This document shows positions 8,936-19,511 of a stretch of 64,000 nucleotides of DNA, in pieces. Position numbers and translations under genes: made by a program. Each line of letters begins with the position of its first letter. Position 1 is the stretch's first letter. The notes beneath the pieces are model-generated. The model worked only from the letters and a program-made list of their open reading frames with translations. It searched no databases and was not told the DNA's origin. The DNA is from Bin80 sp965215475 (GTDB taxonomy: Bacteria > Bacteroidota > Rhodothermia > Rhodothermales > Bin80). The stretch covers positions 1,550,001 through 1,614,000 of the forward strand of contig OZ244061.1 of NCBI GenBank assembly GCA_965215475.1, written 5' to 3'.

Positions 8936-9757
8936 TCACAACTGAAATTGATCCCTGATATTTTGAATGAACGCATCTTCATCTAGTTCTTTGCGGGAAT
9001 CCAGTAAGTAATGGGCATCTGCTCCTGCCCGATAGCGCATTTGATTGGAACCATCTGTTGCGGCATCATAGATTACCTCGGCAACCAACTCAGGAGGGGA
9101 TGGCGACATCCCTCCTCCAGAGGCAAATGCCTGCATGACCTTCCCCACGATCTCCTGATACTCCATCAAGTCAGAATCATTCTGAAAATCAAAGGAGCGT
9201 CCAGCAAAATCTGTTGCAATCATGCCAGGTTCCACAATTTTAACTTTTATGCCGATCGCATCCATCTCATAGGATAATGCTTCCGAAATGCCCTCTACCG
9301 CAAATTTGGTCCCGTGATACAAGCTCCCCAGCGGGAAGGTCATTTTTCCGCCAATTGAGGAGACATTGATAATGATCCCAGACTGATTACTCCTGAAATG
9401 AGGTAACACAGCTCTCGTCACATCCAGTAACCCAATCACATTCGTGTTGAACTGCCTCACAATATTTTCCCTCGGAAATGCTTCCAGAGGTCCATATGCC
9501 CCGTAACCAGCATTATTCAGTAGTACATCAATTTTCCCAAACTTCTCCATCGCGTCCTTGACCGCCTGATCAATGGAATCAAGATCAAGAACATCCAGTT
9601 TGGTGACAAACACATTCGCCATTTCTTTCAGTTCTTCTTCCTTTTCAGGCGATCGCATTGTCGCGATCACCTTCCATCCTTTTGTGTGGAAATGCTTTGC
9701 TGTAGCTTTCCCAATCCCACTGCTTGCCCCTGTTATTAAAATGGTATGTTTCATCAT
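8936..9757 (-). CDS. Short-chain dehydrogenase/reductase (SDR), classical type
   Basis: A 273-residue Rossmann-fold NAD(P)-dependent oxidoreductase. Cofactor site TGASSGIG is at residues 9-16, NNAGYGAYGP near 85, the catalytic Ser in NVSSIGG near 138, and Tyr/Lys in YHGTK near 153. The sequence after the active site (IKVKIVEPGMIATDF) is typical of the broad SDR group with no substrate information. It stands alone with about 180 bp or more to its neighbours on both sides. The family is certain; the substrate is unknown. Confidence 0.9.
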   Translation of the reverse strand: MMKHTILITGASSGIGKATAKHFHTKGWKVIATMRSPEKEEELKEMANVFVTKLDVLDLDSIDQAVKDAMEKFGKIDVLLNNAGYGAYGPLEAFPRENIVRQFNTNVIGLLDVTRAVLPHFRSNQSGIIINVSSIGGKMTFPLGSLYHGTKFAVEGISEALSYEMDAIGIKVKIVEPGMIATDFAGRSFDFQNDSDLMEYQEIVGKVMQAFASGGGMSPSPPELVAEVIYDAATDGSNQMRYRAGADAHYLLDSRKELDEDAFIQNIRDQFQL

Positions 9758-10117
9758 TTACACGTATTAATCATCAATTATTCTAGGGTAGACATCATCC
9801 GATCTGACTCGGAACTTGTGCTCCGCTATACAACCCGCGCGCTTATAATATAATACGTATAGCTATGCAGAAGGTTGACCGAATTCCCATACTCTATCAT
9901 CCAAGAGGCGGAAACCTTTCTCTGCTCTCTCAATCATCCCGAATCTTCAATAATTCGGGCAGAACCTCTTTCCTATACTAATTGATTCAAGTAGAAGAAC
10001 GTCATTCAAATCAAAACACGAAACATTCTCTCCTGAACGACAACTCTGCGCGGAGTAATTTCAAAACTTCCACTCCGATATTCATCACTCCTCTATTCCT
10101 TGCAATCTGGTTCTTGT
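9758..10117. other. Intergenic region
   Basis: 360 bp between the SDR gene start and the 3' end of the first TonB receptor. No gene, RNA or strong hairpin recognised; it presumably holds the SDR promoter. Confidence 0.4.
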
Positions 10118-12937
10118 TTAGTTCCAATCCGTGGTATAGGTCAAGCGCGCATTCGCAATACGGCCCAATCTAGGGGCACCCACAAACTCTCGATGATCAC
10201 TGTCCGTTGCATTATTGATGCCAAGATCTAGCCGAAGTGTAGGATTAATCTCGTAACCAACACCTAAATCCACCACAAAGTAGGATGGGATATGACCATC
10301 ATAGGGGCCCGAAATTACCCTGAATCCCTTGATATAACGACCCGATGCATTCACACTGAGGCCACTTCGGTGCTCGTATTGCCCACCAAACTTAAATTTT
10401 AAACTTGGAGCATTTAATGCAAGTTGTTGATCTTCATGATCTTCATTCAATTCTGTATGATCAAAGAAATCATCGCTCACCCAAGACATATTTCCAAACA
10501 AGGAAAGTGCACGGGTGGCAAGTATCTGCAAAGATATATCCGCCCCATAATACTGGATACTTCCAAAATTAGGATAAGCCAGCATGATTTCTGGTACTTG
10601 CCCCACGCCTGGATTATTCTCTCTGGGTTGAACGATGGCAACCGGTGTCGATGGACTTGGTAGTGCGCCGCCTGCAACATCTACTAGTAGTTGTGCCGTC
10701 TGCTCGGCACTTAAACCAAAGAGTCCTAGTGCAGCAGACAGTGTGGCATTATTGGTAATCCCTGTGCTAATATCTCGAACAAGATCCTGAGCTAAATTCG
10801 GAACGAGTACCAGTGGTGTACGCACCTGGAGGGCGCCTACAAAATTTTTCTTTGTCGCATAGTAAACATCCGCAGCAAACAATACCTGGTCACCGAGAAT
10901 CCCCTTGTATCCCACCTCAATGGTCTGAGATATCGTCTGCCGAAGAGGTGCTACATCTTCCAAATCAGTTACCCCTAAATCTAGCCCAAGCGTACTGAGG
11001 TTTAATGCCCCCAGAACTCCTGGGCTGAACCCTTCTACTACTGTTAACTCGGGGTTGAACGCGTTTTTCAGGTTTGCAATCAAGGGTAAAGGTAGGTTAA
11101 GGCCTGCATTCGAGAGTAACAACGCAAGATCTTCATCAGGGATTGCAACCAGTCCCTGATACATTAGCCCATAGACTACCCCCGTACTGATTCCCGCTGG
11201 GGTTGGAGCTCCCTCTGCCCCCGGCAATAGGCTTGATGCGACAAGATCCGTGGAAGCGCCTAACGCCAGATAGTCTGCATTTCGCTCGTAGGTAAAACCA
11301 GTAGCCGCACCACGTCCACGTACTTTGATATTACCAGGGAGTACTGCAGCGACAAGATCCAACCAGTTACTGGTCGCGGAAGGGGAAGAGAAACTGCGGT
11401 TGTACGTTGCACGGAAGCTTGAATTTAATGTGGGTTTCACCACTAGTCCAACTCGTGGTGAAACCTGGACTTTGTCAACCACGTTATTGTAGTCTCCACG
11501 CAATGCTAGGGTTAATTCAATATGACTCGTGATTTTTGTCTTTGACTGCGCATACAATCCATACTCATCAATATTGTCATTCTCCTCATTCCGCCCCAAA
11601 ACCGTCCCTTTTGTATCTGGACGAGTTAACTCAAAATCCACTCCCGCAATCAATGACTGCCGTGCACCGAATTTCATATCATATTGAGCCTGCATGACGT
11701 ACTCGCGAGAATGTTCAATGATCGGCTCTCCCCCATAGACAAAGGAGTCGCCTGAATCATTGGCATTGACAAAAAATTGCGCGAAAAACCCTCTGCTGGA
11801 TAACCGTGCCTGGGCAAATGAGTACCGATAATTATCCCCTTGAATCGTACCAATTCCACTTAAAATCGCCCCCTTGAGCAAACCGGTTCCACCATTCAAA
11901 GACAGAGTCGTATTGGTCCCTAGGCGGAAAGACATGTCCCCCGCAATCGTATACTTATTCATATCTGTGTCACGCTCACCATCCACAAAAATCTGCACAG
12001 CATCCTCAGGGTCTGGGCATTGATCAAATTCATTCGCTTCCAGAAGAGAAGGAGCACAGCTTTGCAGAGAAAAATCTTTTGCCGTCGCATAGGAACCCGT
12101 CACCTTGACACCGATGCGATCCGTCAGCGTCCCTGCAATCCGAGCTTGGACATTCATTAGAGACTGTTCTCCACCACTGACCGAAACTGTAGCCCCGGGA
12201 TGCGTAAAGGCATCCTTGGTGATATAGTGGATGACCCCTGAATCCACGCCCGCACCATAGAGAGCGGATCCAGGGCCTCGAACAACTTCCACCCGATCTA
12301 GATCTACTGAAATGTTGGGCATCAAAGTATGCAAGTTTACTCCGATCGAAGGTGAACCCGCATCCCTGTAATCTGTCAAAACCAACGTAGCCCCCGAGAA
12401 CACATTATTGAAACCTCTCAGAACGATTTCACTCCGATCGATTCCTGTTTGGGCCATGTCAAGTCCTGTAATAGTCCTCAGAGACGTGATTGTTGAAGGG
12501 GCAACCGTGCGCTCAATGTCCTCTACCAAGATGACGTCAATCGATGCGGGGGCATCTAATACTTTCTCCTGTCGCCGCCCCGCGGTAACCTGTATCTGAT
12601 CCAAATCTTCTATCCCACTCACAAGATCCACAGCCACCGTTTGCATTTCTGCGCTAGAGAGAGTCACTGCTATTTCAACAGATCTGTATCCCGTATAGGA
12701 TATCCGTAGAACACTGTACCCCTCAGGCAGTCCCTCAAGTATATACTGCCCCGATTCATTAGTAGCGGTCCCTTGCCCTGAACCGACATGAACCACGTTT
12801 GCCCCGATTAATGGAAGGCTGGTCTCCGAATCAGTCACGACCCCCATCACCGAAGCGGATTGAGCATACACCCAATTGGAAGATGCAAAAAATAATACGC
12901 ATACAAAGATGCCAAAGATTTTTTTTATAGTGAACAT
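10118..12937 (-). CDS. TonB-dependent outer-membrane receptor with N-terminal carboxypeptidase-like domain (paralogue 1)
   Basis: A 939-residue outer-membrane receptor. Residues 1-25 are a signal peptide ending VYA. A carboxypeptidase-regulatory-like beta-sandwich (GVVTDSETSLPLIGANV) spans about 28-110. A plug domain follows with EIVLRGFNNVFSG and VEVVRGPGSALYGAG, and the remainder reads as a 22-strand barrel. Such receptors import large or scarce nutrients using TonB energy; the ligand cannot be told from sequence. It is a close paralogue of the next gene: both share the unusual CPDPEDAVQ(I/L)FVDGER segment and the GVNLH(T/N)(L/I)MP stretch. A sigma-70-like promoter is visible upstream, so it can be expressed alone. 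Confidence 0.92.
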   Translation of the reverse strand: MFTIKKIFGIFVCVLFFASSNWVYAQSASVMGVVTDSETSLPLIGANVVHVGSGQGTATNESGQYILEGLPEGYSVLRISYTGYRSVEIAVTLSSAEMQTVAVDLVSGIEDLDQIQVTAGRRQEKVLDAPASIDVILVEDIERTVAPSTITSLRTITGLDMAQTGIDRSEIVLRGFNNVFSGATLVLTDYRDAGSPSIGVNLHTLMPNISVDLDRVEVVRGPGSALYGAGVDSGVIHYITKDAFTHPGATVSVSGGEQSLMNVQARIAGTLTDRIGVKVTGSYATAKDFSLQSCAPSLLEANEFDQCPDPEDAVQIFVDGERDTDMNKYTIAGDMSFRLGTNTTLSLNGGTGLLKGAILSGIGTIQGDNYRYSFAQARLSSRGFFAQFFVNANDSGDSFVYGGEPIIEHSREYVMQAQYDMKFGARQSLIAGVDFELTRPDTKGTVLGRNEENDNIDEYGLYAQSKTKITSHIELTLALRGDYNNVVDKVQVSPRVGLVVKPTLNSSFRATYNRSFSSPSATSNWLDLVAAVLPGNIKVRGRGAATGFTYERNADYLALGASTDLVASSLLPGAEGAPTPAGISTGVVYGLMYQGLVAIPDEDLALLLSNAGLNLPLPLIANLKNAFNPELTVVEGFSPGVLGALNLSTLGLDLGVTDLEDVAPLRQTISQTIEVGYKGILGDQVLFAADVYYATKKNFVGALQVRTPLVLVPNLAQDLVRDISTGITNNATLSAALGLFGLSAEQTAQLLVDVAGGALPSPSTPVAIVQPRENNPGVGQVPEIMLAYPNFGSIQYYGADISLQILATRALSLFGNMSWVSDDFFDHTELNEDHEDQQLALNAPSLKFKFGGQYEHRSGLSVNASGRYIKGFRVISGPYDGHIPSYFVVDLGVGYEINPTLRLDLGINNATDSDHREFVGAPRLGRIANARLTYTTDWN

Positions 12938-13025
12938 TTTTCTAGATTTGGCGAATGTTTCGAAAAGATTATCTGAGTCGGATGTTGGTATATTCGAATC
13001 AACCTTTCTGGATTAATCTCCCATG

Positions 13026-13055
13026 ATTATAGTTTAGGAACCCATGCCCTGCCAA
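13026..13055 (-). promoter_or_regulatory. Sigma-70-like promoter for the first TonB receptor gene
   Basis: On the minus strand TTGGCA (13055-13050) is followed after 18 bp by TATAAT (13031-13026), about 90 bp upstream of the receptor start codon at 12937. Both hexamers are close to the bacterial housekeeping consensus. Prediction by eye only. Confidence 0.5.
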
Positions 13056-13087
13056 TTTAACCATTAGAAACTTATATTACTTGCTAA

Positions 13088-15880
13088 TCAATTTTCATGG
13101 TGGGTCGTGTAGGTGAGTCGGAAGGATATAACACGTCCAAGCCTCGGAGAACCTACAAATTCACGATGATTGCTATCAAATAGATTGTTGATCATCAAAT
13201 CTGCACGAACGCCCGTTTTACCGATGGAACCTCCTATACCCATATCTGCGATCATATAGTTCTCAACCTTCCCGACATACTGTCCTGCGATGACCGGAAA
13301 ACCTTTTATGAATCGCCCCGAAGCAGTGAATGACCAACCATTCCTTCTCTGGTATTGCCCGCCGAGCTTGAACTTCAGGGCGGGAGCATTGAGTGCCAGT
13401 TCCAAATCCTCTGATTCTTCATCCAATTCAATGTGATCATAGTAATCATCGCTGATCCAGGATGCATTTCCAAAAAACATCAGTTGATCACTGGCCAGAA
13501 TCCGGGATGAAACATCCATTCCGAAATACTGAAGGTTTCCAAAGATGGGATACGTCAGCATAAGTTCTGGATATGCCCCCACTCCTGGATTATTCTCATT
13601 TGTTTGTACAATTGCTATGGGAGTTTCACTGCCTGGAAGATCGTCTCCGGCAACCTGGACCAATAGTTCTGCTCCTTCCTGCGGGGTTACGCCCAAAAGT
13701 TTCAATACATTTGCGATATCTTCATTTGCTGCGAACCCAGCGGAAATATCCCGAATCAGATCCTGCTCCAAATTTGGGACAAGAACAAACGGAGTCATGG
13801 CTTGAAGAGGACCGATAAAATTTTTCCTCTTCGTAAAATATCCGTCCAATGTGAACAAAATCCTGTCGTGAATGATTCCTTTGTAACCGATTTCCCACGA
13901 CTGGGTCATCGCGGGTTTAATGGGACCCAGATCCGAGAGATTATACAATTCAGAATCTGTTCTAAGCTCCAAGGTGCTCAGATTGGGGATTGCCAAAGTT
14001 CCCGAACTGAATCCTTGAACCATAGTAGCTTCAGGGCTCAATCCCTGCTTCAGAAGTGTAATGAATGATACAGGAATTGTATTTGTGTTCAATGCATCTG
14101 ACAGCATTATGGCTAGGTCCGCATCCGGGATTGCGACTAACCCTTTGTAAATCAGCCCGTACATCACGCCTGTATCCACACCCACCGGAGTCTGTACTCC
14201 TTCCATTCCGGGAAGCATACTGGACGCAACAAGCTCCGTTGGAGCTCCGAGTAGCAAGTAGTTTGGGTTTCTGGAATAGGTAAACCCGTTGGCTCCGCCA
14301 CGTGCCCGGACATTGAGCTCTCCGATAGAAGCAGCGACCAAGTTGAGAAAATAGTCGGTGGCAAGGGGCGAGGAAAAACTACGGTTATAGGTTGCTCTGA
14401 TACTTGATGACAGAGTTGGTTTTAGAACGAATGCAACCCTTGGAGATGCCTGAATCTCTGTCACTACATTGTTATAATCTCCCCGAAGTGCGAGCGTTAA
14501 CTGTAGCCGATCCGAAATTTCCGTGTTTGATTGTACATAGGCTCCAAATTTGTCTACATGCTCCAAGGTCACATCCATACCTACGATCAATTCCTGCCGA
14601 GATCCAATTTCATGACTATATTGACCCTGTAGTGCATACTCTTCCGAAACTTCCCCAATTAAATCTCCCCCGTATATGTATGAATCCCGTGAGTCAATCG
14701 TATTCACATACGCCTGAAAAAAGAAGGAGCCTCCAGATAATCGAAACTGGGCATAACTGGTAATTAATCCCTTGGCCTGAATGGTGCCAATACTGCTGAG
14801 CATAGTTCCATCCAAGTTCGCAATCCCTCCATGAACCGAAAGAGTGGCCTGACCTCTCATACGCCAATCCATACTCCCCGATAATACCAGCTTCCGTTGC
14901 CGTATCTCGCGTTCACCATCTACAAATAGTTGAACTGCATCTTCGGGATCGGGACACTCACTGAACCGCTCCGCTTCGAGAAATACCGGATCACACTCCT
15001 TTAGGGTGAAATCATCCACCATTGCATAATTGCCAATCAGTTTTACTCCAAGATTTTTCCCCAAAACAGTAGCAATGCGGCTCTGAACATTGAACATCGA
15101 CCGCTGACCTCCAGTTACCGAAACCGTAACTCCAGGATAGCTGAATGCATCTTTGGAGATATAGTGGATGACTCCTGCATCTCCACCAGGGCCATAGAGT
15201 GCAGACCCCGGCCCACGTACGACTTCAATACGTTCCGTATCGATGGCCAGGCTTGGCATAATGTTGTGCAAGTTGACTCCAACAGATGCCGCACCGGCTT
15301 TACGATAATCGGTGAGCACCAAAGTCGTCCTCGAAAATACATTATTAAATCCACGGAGAACAATTTCGTAACGATCAATCCCGGTTTGCACCATATCTAC
15401 TCCTGTCACATTCCGTAGTGATTGTGCTAACGTTGAAGCGACGTCTAGACGAAACTCTTGTGGAACGATCACATCAATGGAGGCAGGCGCATCCAGAGTT
15501 TTCTCATGTCGGCGACCAGCCGTCACCTGAACCGGATCAAAATCTGTTCCAGGAACCAGGGCTACATTCCATACATACTCCTCGCCTGCACTCAAGTTGA
15601 CCTGAGACTCTTGCGTCACATAACCAACAAAGCTGACGCGCATTGTATAGACTCCAGGAACAAGATTGCCGATTTCAAATACTCCCTCTGTATCTGTCGC
15701 ACGCCCAATCGACGTTCCCGAGATGGACACATTTGCACTGACTAGAGGCAGGCCCGTTTCTGAATCGGTGACCTTTCCTGTAATCAACCCCGCCTGTGAG
15801 AAGACAGGCTCCACAATGATGCAAACCATCACACTCACAAGCAGAGTACGCATTACATGATCAGCTATCCTGCACAACAC
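13088..15880 (-). CDS. TonB-dependent outer-membrane receptor with N-terminal carboxypeptidase-like domain (paralogue 2)
   Basis: A 930-residue paralogue of the neighbouring receptor, with the same order: signal peptide, carboxypeptidase-like domain (GKVTDSETGLPLVSANVSI), plug (VEVVRGPGSALYGPGGDAG) and barrel. The start is ambiguous. GTG at 15880 has a good ribosome site, GGAG, 6 nt upstream. ATG at 15853 (MRTLLVSVMVCIIVEP) gives a cleaner signal peptide but has no well-spaced site. I favour the GTG. The two receptors are arranged head to tail 150 bp apart and look like a tandem duplication that has since diverged. No SusD-like partner is present, which argues against a polysaccharide-utilisation pair. 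Confidence 0.92.
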   Translation of the reverse strand: MLCRIADHVMRTLLVSVMVCIIVEPVFSQAGLITGKVTDSETGLPLVSANVSISGTSIGRATDTEGVFEIGNLVPGVYTMRVSFVGYVTQESQVNLSAGEEYVWNVALVPGTDFDPVQVTAGRRHEKTLDAPASIDVIVPQEFRLDVASTLAQSLRNVTGVDMVQTGIDRYEIVLRGFNNVFSRTTLVLTDYRKAGAASVGVNLHNIMPSLAIDTERIEVVRGPGSALYGPGGDAGVIHYISKDAFSYPGVTVSVTGGQRSMFNVQSRIATVLGKNLGVKLIGNYAMVDDFTLKECDPVFLEAERFSECPDPEDAVQLFVDGEREIRQRKLVLSGSMDWRMRGQATLSVHGGIANLDGTMLSSIGTIQAKGLITSYAQFRLSGGSFFFQAYVNTIDSRDSYIYGGDLIGEVSEEYALQGQYSHEIGSRQELIVGMDVTLEHVDKFGAYVQSNTEISDRLQLTLALRGDYNNVVTEIQASPRVAFVLKPTLSSSIRATYNRSFSSPLATDYFLNLVAASIGELNVRARGGANGFTYSRNPNYLLLGAPTELVASSMLPGMEGVQTPVGVDTGVMYGLIYKGLVAIPDADLAIMLSDALNTNTIPVSFITLLKQGLSPEATMVQGFSSGTLAIPNLSTLELRTDSELYNLSDLGPIKPAMTQSWEIGYKGIIHDRILFTLDGYFTKRKNFIGPLQAMTPFVLVPNLEQDLIRDISAGFAANEDIANVLKLLGVTPQEGAELLVQVAGDDLPGSETPIAIVQTNENNPGVGAYPELMLTYPIFGNLQYFGMDVSSRILASDQLMFFGNASWISDDYYDHIELDEESEDLELALNAPALKFKLGGQYQRRNGWSFTASGRFIKGFPVIAGQYVGKVENYMIADMGIGGSIGKTGVRADLMINNLFDSNHREFVGSPRLGRVISFRLTYTTHHEN

Positions 15881-15969
15881 AAACTACTCCGTAATTTTAG
15901 CTCTTTATGGGTAATCTACAGAAATATACTATGGAATATACCATATAGCCTCCTTCGATTTTTTATGGC

Positions 15970-17277
15970 TTACGGATTAGAACTTGTAATTCCTGCACGT
16001 GAAAAAAGCAAATCCACATGTTTTGCATGATGAGCTGCATTGAAGAGATACTGAACCTCTTTTATGGAAGTGTGGGACATGACTTCCTCTGATTCCATGA
16101 CCAACGATTCAAATGGCTTGGCTTCCTTCCAGCTCTGCATCGCAAGAGGTTGAACTAGGTCGTATGCTTCTTCTCGTGTTAATCCGTGATCAATCAGATG
16201 CAACATCAATCGTTGACTGTTATATAAACCATAAGTTGCATCCAGATTTTTTTGCATGTGATCCGGGTAGATCACCAGGCTTTGAAGAATGCGAGTTAAT
16301 CTCAGCAAAGCATAATGCACCACCGTGGTTGCGTCGGGGAGAATCACACGCTCCACACTGGAATGTGAAATATCTCTCTCATGCCACAAGGCTACATTTT
16401 CCATTGCCGCTATCATATAGCCCCGCATTAACCGTGCGCAACCCGTGATATTTTCGCTACCTATGGGATTGCGTTTATGCGGCATCGCACTGGAGCCTTT
16501 CTGTCCTTTTCCAAATGCCTCCTCAACCTCTCTCACTTCACTTCTCTGCAGATGGCGAATTTCTACAGCAATCTTTTCAAGGCTGGCTCCGATAAGTGCC
16601 AGTACACTCACATAATTTGCATGGCGATCCCGCTGGATTACCTGCGTAGCAATCGGCTCTGGTTTAAGGTCAAGAAGTTCACAGGTAATTCGTTCAATTT
16701 CTGGGGAAGTATGCGCGAAGGTTCCAACGGCACCAGACAATTTCCCTGTTCGGACTTCCTCGGCAGCCGCTTCGAACCGTGTAAGATTTCGACTCATTTC
16801 TGCATGATAAAGTGCAAGCTTCAGCCCAAAGGTGGTGGGTTCTGCATGCACTCCATGGGTTCTGCCCATCATCAGAGTATCGCGATGCTCGAGAGCTCTG
16901 TCATGTAAGACCTTGAGTAAGGCCTCGAGGGCTTCTCTGATCAACTGATTCGCCTCCGCCAACCGTACGGACCAGGCGGTATCTACAACATCAGATGAAG
17001 TAAGGCCGTAATGGATCCATCTCTTTTCCGACCCGAGTCCTTCGCTAACTGCACGCGTGAATGCAACCACATCATGCCGAGTAGATTTTTCTATCTCGTG
17101 AATCCGATTCAAATCAAAAGATGCATTTTCCCGAAGTGTTTGCGCTTCCTCCGCAGGAATGACCCCAATTCTTGACCAAGCCTCGCAAACCGCCAACTCC
17201 ACTTGAAGCCACACCTCAAACTGCCGCTGTTCACTCCAGAGATCCTGCATTGCCTGATGGGTGTATCGCTGAATCAT
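15970..17277 (-). CDS. purB: Adenylosuccinate lyase
   Basis: A 435-residue cytosolic enzyme of the fumarase/aspartase superfamily. It cleaves succinyl-AICAR and adenylosuccinate in purine synthesis. The superfamily signature GSSAMPHKRNPIGSENI carries the flexible catalytic loop near residue 263; TSSDVVDTA and MMGRTHGVHAEPTTFG are the other two conserved regions. Length is typical. It lies 90 bp downstream of nothing related; upstream of it (to the right) begins the insertion-sequence nest. Confidence 0.96.
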   Translation of the reverse strand: MIQRYTHQAMQDLWSEQRQFEVWLQVELAVCEAWSRIGVIPAEEAQTLRENASFDLNRIHEIEKSTRHDVVAFTRAVSEGLGSEKRWIHYGLTSSDVVDTAWSVRLAEANQLIREALEALLKVLHDRALEHRDTLMMGRTHGVHAEPTTFGLKLALYHAEMSRNLTRFEAAAEEVRTGKLSGAVGTFAHTSPEIERITCELLDLKPEPIATQVIQRDRHANYVSVLALIGASLEKIAVEIRHLQRSEVREVEEAFGKGQKGSSAMPHKRNPIGSENITGCARLMRGYMIAAMENVALWHERDISHSSVERVILPDATTVVHYALLRLTRILQSLVIYPDHMQKNLDATYGLYNSQRLMLHLIDHGLTREEAYDLVQPLAMQSWKEAKPFESLVMESEEVMSHTSIKEVQYLFNAAHHAKHVDLLFSRAGITSSNP

Positions 17278-17667
17278 ATGTCAACTTGATCTATCGTTTT
17301 TGAGATTCCTTTACAATTTTTTGATGGTACTTGAACAGTACTTTATTCTATAACCTACGAAGTTTAACTGATTGATCTATGACATATATCATAAATCGAG
17401 CAATATCCTCCGACGACGAACCCATCTGATTCAAACGTTTCGCAAATGTCAATGTCCAGTCGTTGCAACCATCTTTTCAATTAGCCTGAATTTCCATCAC
17501 AGGTTTTTTATCTGACATTTGCGGAGTAGGGAGAGCGTACGAAGATAAGTAAATTTTTCATTGATCGTGCAGTTTCCTTACGAATTATGTTGATTTCTGA
17601 ATTCTCTCTCTGTATAGGTGCGCTGGATATATGGTTTGAGCAGATCAGAGGGAGAGCTTGATCTAAA
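17278..17667. other. Intergenic region between purB and the IS4 element
   Basis: 390 bp, AT-rich, no recognised gene or RNA. It must contain the purB promoter near 17280-17400. Confidence 0.4.
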
Positions 17668-19124
17668 CCCAATACTGTTGCTTTAAGAATTTTTGTTGTA
17701 TATTTACGGGATATTTCCTTAACTATTCCCCCATGGCCAGAACCCCTCAACCTTGCCTGGAGGTTCCAGACTATCCGATTACTTGAGCTTGGGCGTGATT
17801 GCTCAAGTCTTTCCAATGCCTGCCGTTTTGGCGGCACTAGAGCAGAGCAAATGCACCAGCATACGGAGGCGTCGCCTTCCTGCTGAAGTGATGGTGTACT
17901 ATGTACTGACCTTATGCCTGTTTCGGTCGGTCTCTACGCGGGAAGTACTCCGTTGTCTCATGGATGGATTTCGCTTGATTCGTCCTGAGTCTCCTTTTTC
18001 AGTGTCGGGCAAGTCGTCTATATCCAGGGCCCGAACCCGACTTGGAGTTGCCCCATTCCACAAACTTCGTCAGAGCAGTGTGCACTGGCTGTCGAACGAG
18101 AATACTCCTGGGGCGTGGTACTGCGGCCGTCGTCTCGTGGCAATAGACGGTTCAACGCTGAGTCTACCTGACGAGAAAAGTAATCGGGCATTTTTCGGGT
18201 TGCCTGGTTGTTCACGGGGACAGACGGCTTTCCCCAAGATGCGTATTTCCATGCTCTTGGAGTTGGGCACGCGTGCACCCTTTGCATGGGGTTCGGGCCC
18301 CTACAAGGAATCGGAGCAGACACAGGCAAAAGATCTGATATCAAGTATGGGGCCGGGCATGCTTATGCTTGCAGATTGGGGCTATACGGGTTTTCCCTCA
18401 TGGTTATGGGCAAAAAAGACGGGGGCAGACTTGCTTTGGCGGGCACGCAGTCAACCGCATTTTCCTGTGAAGGAGGCGTATGAAGACGGTTCTTGGCATA
18501 GCGTTTTTAGAGGCAAGGACACAGACAAAACCTGTGAAGTCCGCGTGATGGATTACACCCTCAAACAAGAAGATGCGACGGGATACAGACTGGTGACTAC
18601 GATGTTGGATCCAGAAGAGGCTCCCGCGGACGAACTTGCCGCACTGTACCATGAACGGTGGGAAATTGAAACCGCCTATGATGAGGTCAAAATCCACATG
18701 CTGGGATCAGGGGTTATGTTGCGTAGCAAGATTCCCGATCTTGTACAACAAGAATTTGAGGGACTGATGCTGGCCTATTATGCGGTGCGTGCACTCATCA
18801 CAAAGGCCGCCAAAAAAGCGGACGAGGATGCGGACCGATTCTCATTCGTGCATACCGTCAATGTTCTCCAACGTCGGATTCAACAACCCGGCGTTTTCCC
18901 CCTAGAACAAGATCCCACAGGTCATGATTGAGCATTTGATTGACTAAATACTGGAGGAGCGTGTTGTATCCAGTCGAGGACAAAGAAAGCCACGTGGACG
19001 GAGACAAAAAATGAGTAAGTACCCCATCCGACGCAGAGGTAATCTCTCGCGAGAAGAACATGATTGGACACCAAAAATTCTCACGCCTGTCACATCAAAA
19101 AATCCTTAAAGCAACAGTATTGGG
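17668..19124 (+). mobile_element. IS4-family insertion sequence, decayed
   Basis: Terminal inverted repeats of about 27 bp (17668-17694 and 19098-19124, beginning CCCAATACTGTTGC) match except at one position. They bracket a transposase reading frame, giving a 1457-bp element. No direct target duplication is visible at the ends (ATCTAAA on the left, GTTAAG on the right). The right end abuts a truncated IS110 end, so a deletion or recombination after insertion is likely. Confidence 0.85.
17733..19109 (+). pseudogene. IS4-family DDE transposase, frameshifted
   Basis: The long central frame (TTG at 17753 to stop 18931, 392 residues) has the DDE transposase features AIDGST, LADWGY and the YREK signature in YHERWEIETAYDEVK near residue 300. 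The natural ATG at 17733 (MARTPQP) is in another frame. At the 3' end the conserved basic tail (RGQRKPRGRRQKMSKYPI) continues in a third frame beyond an intervening TAA, to 19109. So the gene carries at least two frameshifts and one nonsense codon and is unlikely to make an active enzyme. Confidence 0.8.
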
Positions 19125-19126
19125 GT

Positions 19127-19442
19127 TAAGTTTTGTGGGTCGCCATGACGTTCATCTGCCCCTGTATCGGTGCTCAACGGCACACACTCTCTACTGGATG
19201 TAGATCATGGTTCCCCCTAGGGCACAGTTCCCCCCAGGCGTTCAAGACGCAGGGGGCGTCAGGTGGCTCCCAGGGAGAGACCCACGTTTGAATGATGCAA
19301 ACCGGTTCAACGTATGGAGTATCCGAAACGCTCCGATGGGTCCAGTTGAAATTCAAAACCTCTCAACCAATGGACACATCTTCACCGCATTGAAGACCCA
19401 AACAATGAACTTAAATCAGCATCTCTTATAATATACAGGGGG
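19127..19442 (-). repeat. Solo left end of the IS110-family element (copy A)
   Basis: About 316 bp nearly identical to 27096-27412, which is the non-coding end upstream of the IS110 transposase at 25806-27075. Seen differences include one base in the CCCCCTAGGG/CCCCCTGGGG stretch near 19216 and one C fewer in the C-tract near 19230. No IS110 transposase remains next to it; the IS4 element ends 2 bp away. It includes the candidate bridge-RNA region. Its outer flank starts with a G-run (GGGGGCATTTC), as at the other copy. Confidence 0.8.
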
Positions 19443-19511
19443 CATTTCATTATGGCACTAAGTAATTGCACACAAGTTTTAGGTTCTATCACCATTTGTA
19501 TGGAATTGATT

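Noticed and set aside
17650..19140. Direct target duplication around the IS4 element
   Set aside because: ATCTAAA on the left and GTTAAGT on the right do not match at the expected place; no duplication is claimed.
19207..19431. 74-codon frame inside the IS110 solo end, present again at 27175-27401
   Set aside because: Although repeated, it overlaps the structured guide region and runs antisense to the transposase; repetition is explained by the shared element end, not by coding.
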